The notes under the pieces: model-generated
What the model saw: the letters and a program-made list of their open reading frames with translations, nothing else
The model's database searches: none
Told to the model about the DNA's origin: nothing
Shown here: positions 21,982 to 32,912 of the stretch, one piece after another
Layout: each line of letters begins with the position of its first letter
Numbering within the stretch: the stretch's first letter is position 1
Made by a program: the position numbers and the translations under genes
Assembly (NCBI GenBank): GCA_039881045.1
Contig: JAYWVB010000037.1
Span: 186,001 to 250,000 of the forward strand
DNA: 64,000 bases
Origin: Chaetomium olivaceum
Taxonomy: Eukaryota > Ascomycota > Sordariomycetes > Sordariales > Chaetomiaceae
Direction: 5' to 3'

Positions 21982-23394
21982 ATGGCCGAGTTTGTAGGTA
22001 TTGCAGGTAGCATGGCGGCTGTCGTACAGCTTGCCGGAACGGGAAGACGGTTTTTCAGAACATTGTACCGATTTGCTAGGAACGCCGGTGCCGCAGGCGC
22101 TGAGGTCGAACGCTTTGCGAACCAAGTCCAATCGTTTTCGAACACAGTCGAGCTCGCTGAGCAGACCCTATCTAGTTATTGCCGGGAGCACCCAAAGTCT
22201 CGCCTTGTAACGTTCTTGAACAAACACGAAGTACTCGGCAATATCAATAAGGAGGCAGAGGCCGTCCTCGACCATCTTGAAGCGATCCATGCGCAGGTCA
22301 ACCGCATGAAAACCAGATCGGTACTGTGGGCCAGCATCAAGTGGAGTATCAAAAAGTCCTCGATATTGGAACTATCACCGGAAATGGACAGCGTCAAAAC
22401 CAGCTTGAACCTGGTGATGGCCACAGCTCAGTTTGAGAACATGACGCTTTCCATTGAGGCCGGGATAAAATCTGGCAGCGAAGGGTCAAACAAAGAGCTG
22501 AAAGAGCAAATGTGAGGCTACCATCAACATCCTGCGCGGTGAAGAGTTCTAAGATGCGTTGGGCGCTGACGGCTGAACCAAACACAGGCGCGGATTACGG
22601 CGTGTCATCAAACACCACCTAAAGACGATGCAGGATTTGCGAACACAGCTCGGGCATATGAGCAATGACGAACGTGAAGCGACATTTGACGAACTGGACC
22701 TCGGTTCAACGGGGCAGGATCCTTTGACCGACCTCGGGTGGAGGATATACAATTCCGGAACGATTCCTGACCTTCTTGATACCTCGCCCCCAAGGTCCCT
22801 GCGGAGCCATCCAAATCGATCACGGAAAACCCGTGGCACGCCCCCAAAACGCCGCCGTTCGACCACGCCGCAATCCGTCCGTTCTGCCCTCCCCTCAGGG
22901 CAAACCTTTCCTGAGCCGCCGCCCAGCACCTGCCCAGCTCTCAGTTCCCAGAGTTTTCCAGAACCATTGCCGCTCAATCACAAGACTTTGCGCTATAGAC
23001 AAGAAGATGTGACTTCCGTAACGAGTGGTCATGTGAAGAACATAAGGGGTGTCTCACGCTGGCTCAAAACCGGGGCATCCTTCGTTGAGTCCCTGGACGG
23101 AAATCTTATCTCCGTCAACCGTGCCGGGGAATTGAACCTGGACGTTGAGCCAGCAAGTTCGGCCGAGGACGTTCTGTTTGACTTTGGCACCGGCAAGCTA
23201 GAGAAGAGTTTCGGGAAGACAACTTTCAAGTGGAAGCCCTGCGATTACCTCGACCCCGCCATCCGCCGCTAACCATTACCTGCGATGTGTGTGAGAACTC
23301 CACTGTTGGTCTGGTCCTCGGGAAGCCGTTCTACGAAGAGGTAGAGCGCCGTTGGCCTGAACTTAAGAGGAGCGTTTTGCACCCTCTTCATTGA
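21982..23394 (+). pseudogene. HeLo-like N-domain protein with retropepsin-like C-terminal region, -1 frameshift near the end
   Basis: Exon 1 (21982-22511) and exon 2 (22588 onward) join in frame across a 76-base intron (GTGAGG..ACACAG). Residues 1-160 (MAEFVGIAGSMAAVVQLAG..) are a fungal NLR-type helical N-terminal domain (HeLo-like/Fungal_N), the signalling domain that precedes NACHT domains in recognition proteins. No nucleotide-binding domain follows. A Pro/Ser/Arg-rich linker leads to a C-terminal region whose order (LKTGASFVES, then FDFGTGKLEKSFGKTTFKW, then LVLGKPFYEE) resembles the retropepsin-like domain found in such proteins, but with Lys where the catalytic Asp of D-T-G is expected. 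The open frame stops at 23270-23272. The last block (ITCDVCENSTVGLVLGKPF) continues in the -1 frame to TGA at 23392-23394. It is either a recently broken gene or a missing base. Confidence 0.6.
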
Positions 23395-23695
23395 TACCTG
23401 CCGCTTACACTCTGACTATCTCTTAACTAAGTAGAAATCAATGAACAATTTCTTGCTTTTGTTCTTTTGGGTGAGGTATGAGGCGCCATCATATACCTAC
23501 AGGTGCATCGTACCCAACCCCTCACAAACCACTGTAAAGACTTTGTGAGTGGTGACTGCCCAGACTGCAAGAGGGGTCCAAATTGTTGAGCACCCTGGGC
23601 CCTAGTCCAATGCAAAGTAGGAGCTGTTGCAAAAGCATACCATAACACGTCATCTCTCCTTGATTGAAATAGACCGATGCTATTTCTTGACCGTC
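23395..23695. other. 3' intergenic between convergent genes
   Basis: 300 bases with nothing recognised, between the ends of the HeLo-like gene (plus) and the BBE oxidase (minus). Confidence 0.4.
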
Positions 23696-25695
23696 CTATG
23701 CTGAAAGCTTGCGGCAGAGACGAGTGCCCGTTTCAATCTGCTCCCAGTCTTCGGTACCCGGCGTTGAGACGGCATAAAAGACGCCATTAGGATCATACTT
23801 TTTCCTTAGCTCAAACAACCGGGGGTAATTGTCGCCCCAAAAGGCTTCTTGCCAGTTCGGCTCGTAGGGGTCGGCCTGTTCCGACACTATTAGCATCGCC
23901 TTATCCTTACCCAGACACACATAGCCATAGCCAAGGACGAACTCACCTCATTGATATAAGCACACCCATTCGGCGCAGCATCCCGCAACGCCTTATCCAC
24001 CACATTGGTTAACTTATCCTGGGCAGCCGCCTTCTCCGCTAGGGGCGCGTTCCCGGCAACTGGAACCAGTGTGATGATCTTGTCCACCACATTCCGAAAG
24101 CGCGGGTTCACAGCACTGTTAGCCCACTCCTTCTCAGGCACACCCCGGCCAGCACTCCACATATGCCCGATCATGAACGACCCCGCGGCAAGCACGCTCT
24201 GAAACGCCTCGATGACCCCGGCATGATTTTTTTCCTCAACATCCTGTCTGCCCAGCGTCCACCCGCCCGTGAGCGCCGAGTTACCCGCAGCCTCGCCCTC
24301 GAACATGTCCTGGTACAGGTCGTAGAAGGTAGCGTAGTCTGCCGCGCCGGCAGTGGTGTAGTTGACACCCAGCGCGTCGAGGTAGTCGAACATGGGCTGG
24401 AGGATAGCCAGCAGCTCGGCGAGCGTCTTGCCGACGCCGACGAAGGGGTGCACGTGCAGGTTCTGGCCCGTGGTGCCGAGCTCGTAGTAGGCGTACAGGT
24501 CGTGGTCGACGAAGTGCGTGCTGTAAGAGTGGAAGGTGCGCACCGCTTCCCAGAAGAGGGCTGGGTCGGTGGTGTGGGTTTGGTTGATGTCGAGGTTGAT
24601 GCCAGCGCTGGGCGCGTCATCGAACGTTTTGTAGGTTGCTTCGACAATGACGGCGAATGCGGCGGGGCCACCGCCGCGAAGGGCCCAGAAGAGGTCGGAG
24701 TTTTTCTTGGCGTTGGCTGTTTTTAGTTTGCCGTCGGCAGTGATGACCTTGAATTCGAGCGCGGTATCGGCGAGGAAGCCGTGGAGGTTGGTCAGGGGAC
24801 CGTGGCCGCCACCCTGGACGAGACCACCGGCAACCCCAACTGTCTGAGGTCGGGGTTAGTTTTCACATTAATGGTATGTAGGAGAGAGAAGCTTGACTCA
24901 CGGCACACTCTCCAGTCACCATGATCTTGGGAGGGTTCTTCGCATTAGCCTGCTTTAGAACCTCGAATGCCTGAACTCCAGCACCAACGGTTACGGCAGA
25001 TCCGTTGTACCCGCAGGATCCGCGCCATGAGTCCGAGAACTTGATATCTTGGAAGTTGTGAGTGTTGATGACCAGGGAGCCCCAGCCAACGCTGCGACCA
25101 AGGAAGTCATGGCCGGTGTTGCGGATAATCAAACGTAGGTTGTTCTCCCGGGCAAAGTTGATTCCCGTTTGGATATGAGCAGATGTCTTGGCCATGACGA
25201 CGAGCACCGGGTAGTACCCCAGAGTGCAGGTATCTGTGGGGTTTGTTGTCGGGCGGCAGGTGTCATTGGTGAAGTAGGTCCAAAGGCCAGCGGCGGGTAA
25301 CTCAATTCTACCCACCGTTAGCACTCCAAGAGTGCATCGCTGGGTCAGACTTACTGAAACTGCTCATTGGACCAGTTAGAGGTCACCGCTTCGCATTCAG
25401 CTTCATTGTAGGTATCCACATCTCCTAAGGGCCCTTTGAACGTGTTGTAGCAAGGTGCTCCAGGAGGGATGTTGACCTGAAGGTTCCCGTCCACCGTGCT
25501 GTTGAGCCTTTGCCATTGACCGTCGCTGGGCCAGCAGTCGTCACCGGGATAGCACTTGCACTCGTAATCCGAGCTTCCTTCTCGTCGCAACACCCGTCCT
25601 GAAGATTTGAAGCCTGTGGTCGGATCTGATTGTTGAGCAACAGCATCCTGGGCAAGGAGGACGCCGTGGAACAAGCTGAAGATGCTACCCCTCAT
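23696..25695 (-). CDS. Secreted FAD-linked oxidase, berberine-bridge-enzyme type
   Basis: Four exons on the minus strand, 25695-25355, 25307-24902, 24843-23947 and 23875-23696, give 607 residues. The start (MRGSIFSLFHGVLLAQDAVA) is a secretion signal. The FAD-binding PCMH-type domain has RNTGHDFLGRS with His180 at the position of the 8-alpha-histidyl link. GECATVGVAGGLVQGGGHG follows, with Cys248 at the position of the second, cysteinyl link, so bicovalent FAD is predicted as in berberine bridge enzyme. The C-terminal BBE motif is NYPRLFELRKKYDPNGVFY. A Cys-rich N-terminal extension (CKCYPGDDCWP) precedes the FAD domain. Fungal members oxidise sugars, alcohols or alkaloid-type metabolites outside the cell. 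Intron 4 (23876-23946) ends GGAACAG after a GCTAAT branch. All joins keep frame. Confidence 0.88.
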
Positions 25696-26661
25696 GTCGT
25701 TGTCGGTGTTCGTAGACGAGGTATCAAAGCCAGAACCAACTGCGGGGCGACTAGGGAAGAATTACGGCACCCATCCGCCGATCCGGAGACAAGGAAGGTG
25801 GACTTTATACACCACTGGCAGGTTTGCGGATAGCGTGTCGACTAGGGTGGCGACGGTCGCCAGCCGTGGTTCTTGCCTCCTGCGAGGATTGCCAAGCCAT
25901 GATAGTGCGTCTGCAAGCTGACAATGATCTCCATCGGTTCCAACTCATGCAGAGGGACGGGTTGAATTCGTGGGGATTGATCCCCGAGCCATTCCAAGAC
26001 GAGCAGCCAAGCCGACAGGGCTGGCAGAGGTACAGGGCAGATCCTAGGCTGGCGCCTTGACAGCTCACTCACGGTTAACCGCTTGCTGCTGTTCAAATTA
26101 GCCGTTCCTCCTGAGTGGAAAATAGACCGGTGGCTAGGAGGATTGGAAATGTTAGAGTATATTGCTGTCGGCGATGCCAATCGCATCACTCGAAACCGCC
26201 AACCAAACCAAGCAGTCAATCGTGTGAGAGGGAAGCCTGGAGACTGTGGAACTATTGCAAAGATCAGCGCGTTCAATATGGTGCAGATTTGAGGACCTTG
26301 CAGAGATGGGAAGCTTTGCGGTACATCGGGTCAATAATGTGGTAATCAATTTAGTATGATCCATTCGGTACCAATAGAATGGCAGTGGGAAGAGCGGTTC
26401 CAAACACAGCCCCCGAACTTTCATTGCGGGGAAGAAACACGGCTGGAAGAATCCGGTCCCCGGGCTGTCCCTCTCGTCTGTTCCACCAAAAGCTTTGCGC
26501 CTACTATTATCCGGCCCCCATCCACGAACGACCGTGCTGGGCATCCTTTCATGCTTCGCTTCTAATCAGCTTGCTATTAACAGTCCAACTCCCAAACGCA
26601 GCCTTGCTCAGCAGGTACGTACCCATATCACTTAGAACATCAGTGAATGCCGGTCCCTAAT
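25696..26661. other. Intergenic, no gene seen
   Basis: About 1 kb between the start of the BBE oxidase gene and the end of the C2H2-phosphorylase gene, both on the minus strand. Only short unrelated open frames are present. Confidence 0.45.
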
Positions 26662-29600
26662 CTATAAAGTGACCTTGATCCTGGGCTCCGCCTCAATGCT
26701 GAGCGGGTCGATACAAGCCATCACGTCCTTGGTGTAGACAGCCGCCGCCATTGCGGCGTAGAATCGCCATGCCTTGGTCTTGTGCGAGTCTGAGTAGTCA
26801 CAAATGCCCCGGACTACTAAACAAGGGAAATGCTCCATCAATCCGGCTGAGCCCATCTCAAAACACAGGACACCCTTCTCAGCACTCAACCTATCCCGGG
26901 CTTTCGCATCTGTCATTAGCAAGTGAGAAGTGGCAATCAAGCCGTAGTGAATTGCCGTGTTATCCTGGTCTGCGCTCCGCGGAGGCCGGATTCGCTTGGC
27001 CAAGGGGGCGGTACAGATCTCGGTACACGTCTTTGTGATATCACTGTGGATGTAGTTGCTATCGTAGAGAATATCGGAGTCGGGAGGCGGTAGCGTATGC
27101 GTCCTATGGAGCCCAGAGTGCGCGGTTACAACGCGCCTGATCGTCTCGGAAATCCTATTGCCAGCTGCCGATGTGTACTGGTTTTTGAGAACGTTGACTG
27201 CACGTACGAGGATTGGAGGTAGGTCCAGGTAACGGACCATCTGAACCTCCCCGCCTGCGCGGGCCTTCCCAAAGTTGTACCCGAATACACCACCTTCGAG
27301 GGCCTCTCCATCGACAGGGGAACCAACGACAATGTCCCCGAGCCGGATATCATGTTTCGAACTAGGTGCGCCGCCTCCGATACCCGCCATGACCGCAATA
27401 CGGATATTGGGGAAGCTCTCTAGCATGACCTTAACCATCGTTGCGGTCGAGGTAGCGCCTGGTCCATTGGGGCACGCTATAACAACGTTGTGCTGTCCAA
27501 TTTTGCCCAGGGCATAAATGTTATCATCGTAAGTCGAGATGGGTTCAGGGTCTTCGTGTATTTCATCAAGCATACTCCGAGCCGCATTGAACTCGGCCGT
27601 CATGCCATTACACAACCATCCAATCGAATAGGCGATATTAGGGTGTGCCGGGACTGTTGGACTGGGTAACTCCACGGGCTGGAGCGAATACTTGTTAGCC
27701 ACCAGAATGGATTGATGTCAAAGAATAAACAAAAAGGTGATGTGGGTCACGTACCCAGAGTTTTGTTGGGTTTTCCTTTTTTGTTGTGCTGTCTGAACGC
27801 TTTTCGAATAGGGTAGTTCTGTTAATATAATCACCCGCCGAACGAGTGGGTAGCGCCGCCATCCATTCATTGACGTGGGTTGACTGTCCATCTTCGGTGG
27901 ATTTGCTTTTCTTGAGGAACCTTTCCCAGGCCATTCTGAGGACTGCCTCCTTTTGTACTAATGGCTCTATTCCGGATGCCTTGCCCATCCAGGCCTGGTC
28001 CGAGCTAAGCGACGACCAATCCGATCCGTCTTCAAAGTCCCCTTCCAGTGAAGACTGTCTGCCGTGTCCCTTGATAATCCGGTGACTATTCGATGGGTCT
28101 CCGGACGCGCCGTCGTAATCATCTTCTTCATCATGAGGTAGGACGAGCAGCGCTAGTCGTTCGAGATGATACTTCAGATGTTTGTACATTTCCGTGTTTG
28201 TATCGAATGTAGTAGGGCAGAAGGGACACGCCCGCGGCTGGAGAGAAGGGCCAATAGCTGTGTCAATTAACTCAAGCGAGGAATGTTTGAGTTTGTCGGC
28301 GGAATGATCGGCCTCGAGGTGCTCTACGTAGTCGCGTTGCGATTCAAACTCGCTGTCATGTTGATGGCAGTGCCATACTTGGGTGTGCTGGTTCTCGTGA
28401 TCAATCCACTCTTGCTGGGAGCCATAGAGACGACTGGGGTCTGAACAGTTCTCGTGGGTGCAGTGATAAGGTTGGAGATCGTGGATGAGATGAGATCTGA
28501 TACGAAGTTAGTCGTCGTTCAGATCTGAAGCTCACTGCTCTCTGTTCAAAAATGGAAGTATACCTCCATGTGTTCTTGGTCTCGAGGTACCTCTGCGGGC
28601 AGATTACGTGACAATAGGGACAGGTGAAGTATTTGGAGGGAGGGTCTCTGTTCGACAGTTTTTCTGGTGGGGGTGGCCAGTCGAGCTTCTGCCCTCCCCA
28701 AGTCGGCGCAGAAGACACACCCGTGATTCGGCTTTGATGAGAGATGGTCGACCTGAGGTCTTCCAGCATAAAGGCGTCAGGTTTGACCCTCGTTGCACTC
28801 GTTGCCATGGACCTATCCGGTATCGAGGATGGGCCGCCCCTCCCAACGATGTCCACTTCGTGCCGCGGTTGGGGTGCTCCCGATGGGGCATTGTTGTCCT
28901 TCATCAAGATGTCCGACTGCTTCCCCTTTTGATCCTTGAAAGCATGCGCCGTGACAGGGCGGTAACCGATTTTAGCAGCGTGTTCTTTCCAATAGTTAAA
29001 CTGTTGTTTTCTTCGCGCATTGGCAGCTCCAGTTCGTCTGATGAGGAAGTGGGACGGCAATGCGTATGCGTCAATGACCTGAGTTTCAACAGCTATTAGT
29101 TCATTGTTCGGTTCATGGCCTGTCTGTTGGCTTGCAATCCTTGCTATTGACTGGGCCAGCGTCTCGCTATGGATGCGTGACACAACCATGGTCTCAAGTG
29201 CTTCTCTTTCTTTGATGTAGTCGGCGCGGCGGGAGGCCGGGATGTGTTTGTAAAGCTCTTTAGTTGTCCGTTGTGGCCTGTTCCGTGGATTGCGAAGTCT
29301 TGTTGCGAGACTGTACAGAGAGTCTATTGTTTCCGCCGTGTTGCGCTGACGGAAACTGACCTCGTGAAGCGAACCAGAAGACTGAAGCCCATCTGACTGG
29401 CATATTTCACGGCTGGCTCGGGGATCACCATCCGATTCATCACGGGAGGAATCCGTTGTCTCGCTTTGGCTAGCTTCGCCCTCTTCAAAAGGCGGGCGCT
29501 CTCCTTTCAGTACGGACAGAACATTGTCGAGGGTATCTTGCAACTCTATGAGAACTTCCGCAAGATATCCCTTGACGACGGCTGCATCCCGGACTCTGTA

Positions 29601-30149
29601 ATCTAACGACGCGTGACCCTGTCGGTGAAGACCTAGGTTCTGGGCCCACAGCAAGAACCGCTGGCCCTCAAGAACGAGTTGGCGTTGGGCGTCAGGCCAG
29701 CGAGTATCCTCTAGAGACATGAGCTCGTGAAAACCTCGAAGGATCCTTGTCCCAATAGAATGAAGCTGTACTGATGGGTCATTTTCTGGACCAGGCTCGG
29801 ATGTGTTGACCTCGCTTGCGTTGCTTAGATCTGATGCAAAACTTGATAGGCCCGCAGCCTCGGTCGTATTCTCTTGTTCAGAGCGCAAGGGTTGGGCATT
29901 TGTTCCAGACCCCGAACTCAAAGATGATCGCCGTGAGGCCAGTGGCCTATCAGGGTTAGAAAGGCTGGGAAGCAGTGACAGGAGAGAAACGCAAGTCATG
30001 GGTACATACGAGCCGACATGCAGCAACCCTACCGCGCGTTGGTAAAGACGTCGCAGTCCCCCAACTCTCTCTCTCGTCCCATGACTACCTCCTTTTCTCC
30101 TAGACAATAAAGAGGTGAATCTTGCCATAACTGAAGGGCTCCCGTCCAC
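26662..30149 (-). CDS. C2H2-finger plus nucleoside-phosphorylase-domain protein (NLR-like)
   Basis: Three exons, 30149-28564, 28496-27755 and 27678-26662, join in frame to 1114 residues. Residues 1-500 contain a helical N-terminal region (RLVLEGQRFLLWAQNLGL-like block, here QRQLVLEGQRFLLWAQNLG) and a disordered Ser-rich part. Residues about 505-640 carry irregular zinc-finger-like pairs: CPYCHVICPQRY, the CTHENC..H unit, HCHQHD..HLEADH, and CPFCPTTF..HLKYHLERLALLVLPH. This is the arrangement common in fungal C2H2 proteins next to NLR or phosphorylase modules. Residues 777-1114 are a PNP_UDP phosphorylase domain (IAYSIGWLCNGMTAEFNAA, VAMAGIGGGAP-type block, GVLCFEMGSAGLMEHFPCLV, VRGICDYSDSHK). 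In fungal NLR architecture PNP is an effector/sensor module. No NACHT domain is present. The phosphorylase exon has no ATG of its own, which supports one fused protein. The join at 27755/27678 uses acceptor CCAG with a GCTAAC branch. Confidence 0.75.
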
Positions 30150-30489
30150 TTTCGTGTATGGTGAGTCAGATGAGAGGGCCGTCGACTGACGGAGGCTTCG
30201 GGCCCCGGCTGTTATGAGATCAGCACATTAGCCTTGCTGCAAGGTTAAAGGGACGTTGGGCCGCTGCCATGGTGCATGGTTGGTTTGGGCTGCAGGAAGG
30301 CCCTGTGTCGGAGACATCCGAGCGTATCACAGGCGTTCTACCCCCTCTGAAATGAGAATTGGCTGGCCCGAAGACGAACCCCGCTTTCTTTTGTGCCATG
30401 AACTCAACTTCATGGTATCCATTCTGTCGCAGTGTTACCTAGGTATCTATCATTTCCTTGTCTAATTCATCACATCGGGGCGAGAAGAC
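30150..30489. promoter_or_regulatory. Shared divergent promoter region
   Basis: 340 bases separate the starts of the minus-strand C2H2-phosphorylase gene and the plus-strand DUF7580 gene, so both must draw on this DNA for their promoters. CCTAGGTA sequence occurs at about 30438. No clear TATA box is seen. Confidence 0.4.
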
Positions 30490-32263
30490 ATGTCCGGGTT
30501 TGAAATTGCCGGTGTTGTCCTCGGGTCCATTCCACTCATTGTCTCCGCCCTCGAAAACTACCGAAGTGGAAAGGGAACTGCCAGGGCTTTTCTAAAGTGG
30601 CGTGGCGACCTCGATATTCTTATCAGTAGGCTCAAGCGTCAACAGATGCTCTTCTCGTTTGACACTCGGAAGCTGCTGGTAGTGGCAAACGTGGATGAGC
30701 CGGATGGCGGAATTGACTACACTGATATGGAATGCGTCGAACTCCTCTCCAGGAAAGGAACCGAAAACAAAATACGCGGCTTCCTTGGCACTTTCTACGG
30801 ACTGTTTCTCGATATTCTCAAAGCTTATGAGAGTTGCCTGAAGAAAATTGTTCGAAAGATCCGTCACATTCAACGGATACCCAACGTGAGAGATACCCAA
30901 TTATTCGGCCGCTATAAGACGAGGCACTGACTTAAGTACCTACCTAATATGAAAGGCCGAGAAGGACGACCTACGGGCATTGCTCTTGGCCAACCCGGGG
31001 ACCCATGGCTCCTTCGCTTTCAAGGAGCGCATTTCCTTCACCCTCGATAGGGGCAGCCTGAAAGAGTTACTCGAGGAGTTGAGGGAAGAGCGTTTGTCTC
31101 TCAGCCATGTTATCACTGAGCAGGTCAAATACGCTCCTCGGGAGGCTTCCCAGCAAGCCCTCAAGATTGTGCGCCGGTTAGGCCAAGTGCAGAACATGGC
31201 ATTGTCGCTCTATCCGACACTATCCAGGACCTGCACGTGCCGGGGCCAGACAAAAAGGAGCGCCATGACGCGGCTGGACAGTCGGGTATTGGCACTATCA
31301 GAGGATGAAGCGTGTACCACCTTTGGTTTGGTGCTTCATTTGGCAGTAGCAGGAGAACGGGCTCTTCTTCAGGAAGCTTCTGTCAAAATGGTGCAAAAGG
31401 AAGAGCCTTCCGACTTACAAAATCCGTCAGTGTTACTCTTAGATAATCCATCGACTTAACAAATACCCACTCCATTCGCTAACACACCACCTTATAGCGG
31501 GTCGTCGAGCAGCCAAGCCATGGTTCGCTTCAAGCTCATATCCACGAGGGGCGCACTCCCACAGCCAGGCAGGGAAATACGAGATCTGTGTCAGATCACG
31601 AGAGGCGTGTTGCAAAAAGGCGGCCACCTTAGCCTGCAAGTTGTCATTGACAAAAGGGTTTCCTTGTTCCACGTCGACAGCGCCATATCCGCGCTGCAAA
31701 TAAAGTCAAAGCCCGAATCATTGGATCAAATCCTCGCTCGTGGCCTCCAAGACGAAACCGCTCGTCTGGCCCCTAAACAGAAAACCATTCTCGCTCTGAA
31801 TGTCGCTTCTTCGGTACTCCAGTTCCGCCAGACTAACTGGCTCGTCACCCCCTGGAGCAGCAAAACCATCAAGGTTATCTCAACATCTACGGCAGCATTC
31901 GTCGAAGCTGACCTCCAACCTCCCGGTCCGCCACCTATGGCTTTAGCGGAACCAGATCCCCTATCTGCTCTCCTCGAACTTGCCATCATCCTCCTTGAGA
32001 TTTGGAACCACAAACCCCTCGAAGCCTGGGCAGCCAACGCAAACAGGGAGATCAGCACTCCCGACCATCGAAAGATTGCTGCTACAGCATGGCTGCAAGA
32101 AACCACGCACCAGATTCTGCCATATTATCTGGATGCGATAGAGAAGTGTCTTGCCATATGTGCAGGGCGAAAGTGGGAATGGGACGACAGTGAGTTTCAA
32201 AAACGGTTTTGCGAGAATGTGATCAAACCTTTGGCGGAAAGTTGTAAGGCCTGGGGTGCATAA
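30490..32263 (+). CDS. DUF7580-type protein with HeLo-like N-terminus
   Basis: Exons 30490-30885, 30956-31425 and 31498-32263 give 543 residues. The N-terminus MSGFEIAGVVLGSIPLIVSA is the hydrophobic helix that opens many fungal HeLo/HeLo-like and SesA-type cell-death domains. The C-terminal 250 residues match the general order of the DUF7580 family seen beside it (LALNVASSVLQFRQTNWLV, DPLSALLELAIILLEIWNHK, and ending CENVIKPLAESCK). The second exon starts after GAAAG (30955) or GCCGAG (30961); both keep the frame and neither is a YAG site. Molecular function is unknown. The N-terminal type and the head-to-head neighbour suggest a role in allorecognition or programmed cell death, as inference only. 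Confidence 0.7.
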
Positions 32264-32912
32264 TACCCGCGGGCTTTCAATGAGAGGTTCCAAGTCATCT
32301 GTATTTTAAACGAGTCCCTCTAAACGGGTGGAAGATCAGACGCGTGGTTGAAACTAATCGGCACTGGCTTAGACTTCCCAACCAGATGATGGACACCCGT
32401 TTATCCTTGACTGCTAGACTTACTGTGGAAGCTCCAACTCTCGAAGACAGCCTTGTCCCCGGCAGGAAGCTATATTAGGTAGTATATTAGTCACACGCCA
32501 GTCGCACCTTGTTACGCGAACGTGATACAAAGCCTGGTCAGCCTGGCCAAACCCATGCATTCCAAGGCCTATTGTGTCTTGTCCACCGTGAAAACTCAAC
32601 CTCGAAGGGAACTTGTGGTTTGCATGCCATATTGAGCCGTTACGGCGTTAGACAAGGCGGAAGAACAAAACACACCCCCCAGTAGTGGTCCCGCGGCGTA
32701 AGCGCCTCGTGCAGGGCAACTCAAGCACAGCCTGCATCAATGCACCGTGCCGAGTCCTACAGCATGTGTATCACGTTCCAGCTTGCTGGAGCAGTTCGTT
32801 ATATCAGGAGACGTGCCCCCGAGTCCGGGGGATGACTGGATGGCTGTCGAGTTTGTCAACTGATTCACCAGCCACACCATCTTTTCCAATCAAAGCTTTT
32901 CTTCTGCTCCAG
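32264..32912. other. Intergenic, possible leader of the next gene
   Basis: 650 bases without a clear gene. An open frame runs into the next gene from 32685, but no convincing protein features lie before the ATG at 32913. Confidence 0.4.

Noticed and set aside
24163..24726. Plus-strand open frame inside the BBE oxidase gene
   Set aside because: A shadow of exon 3 of the oxidase; no domain of its own.
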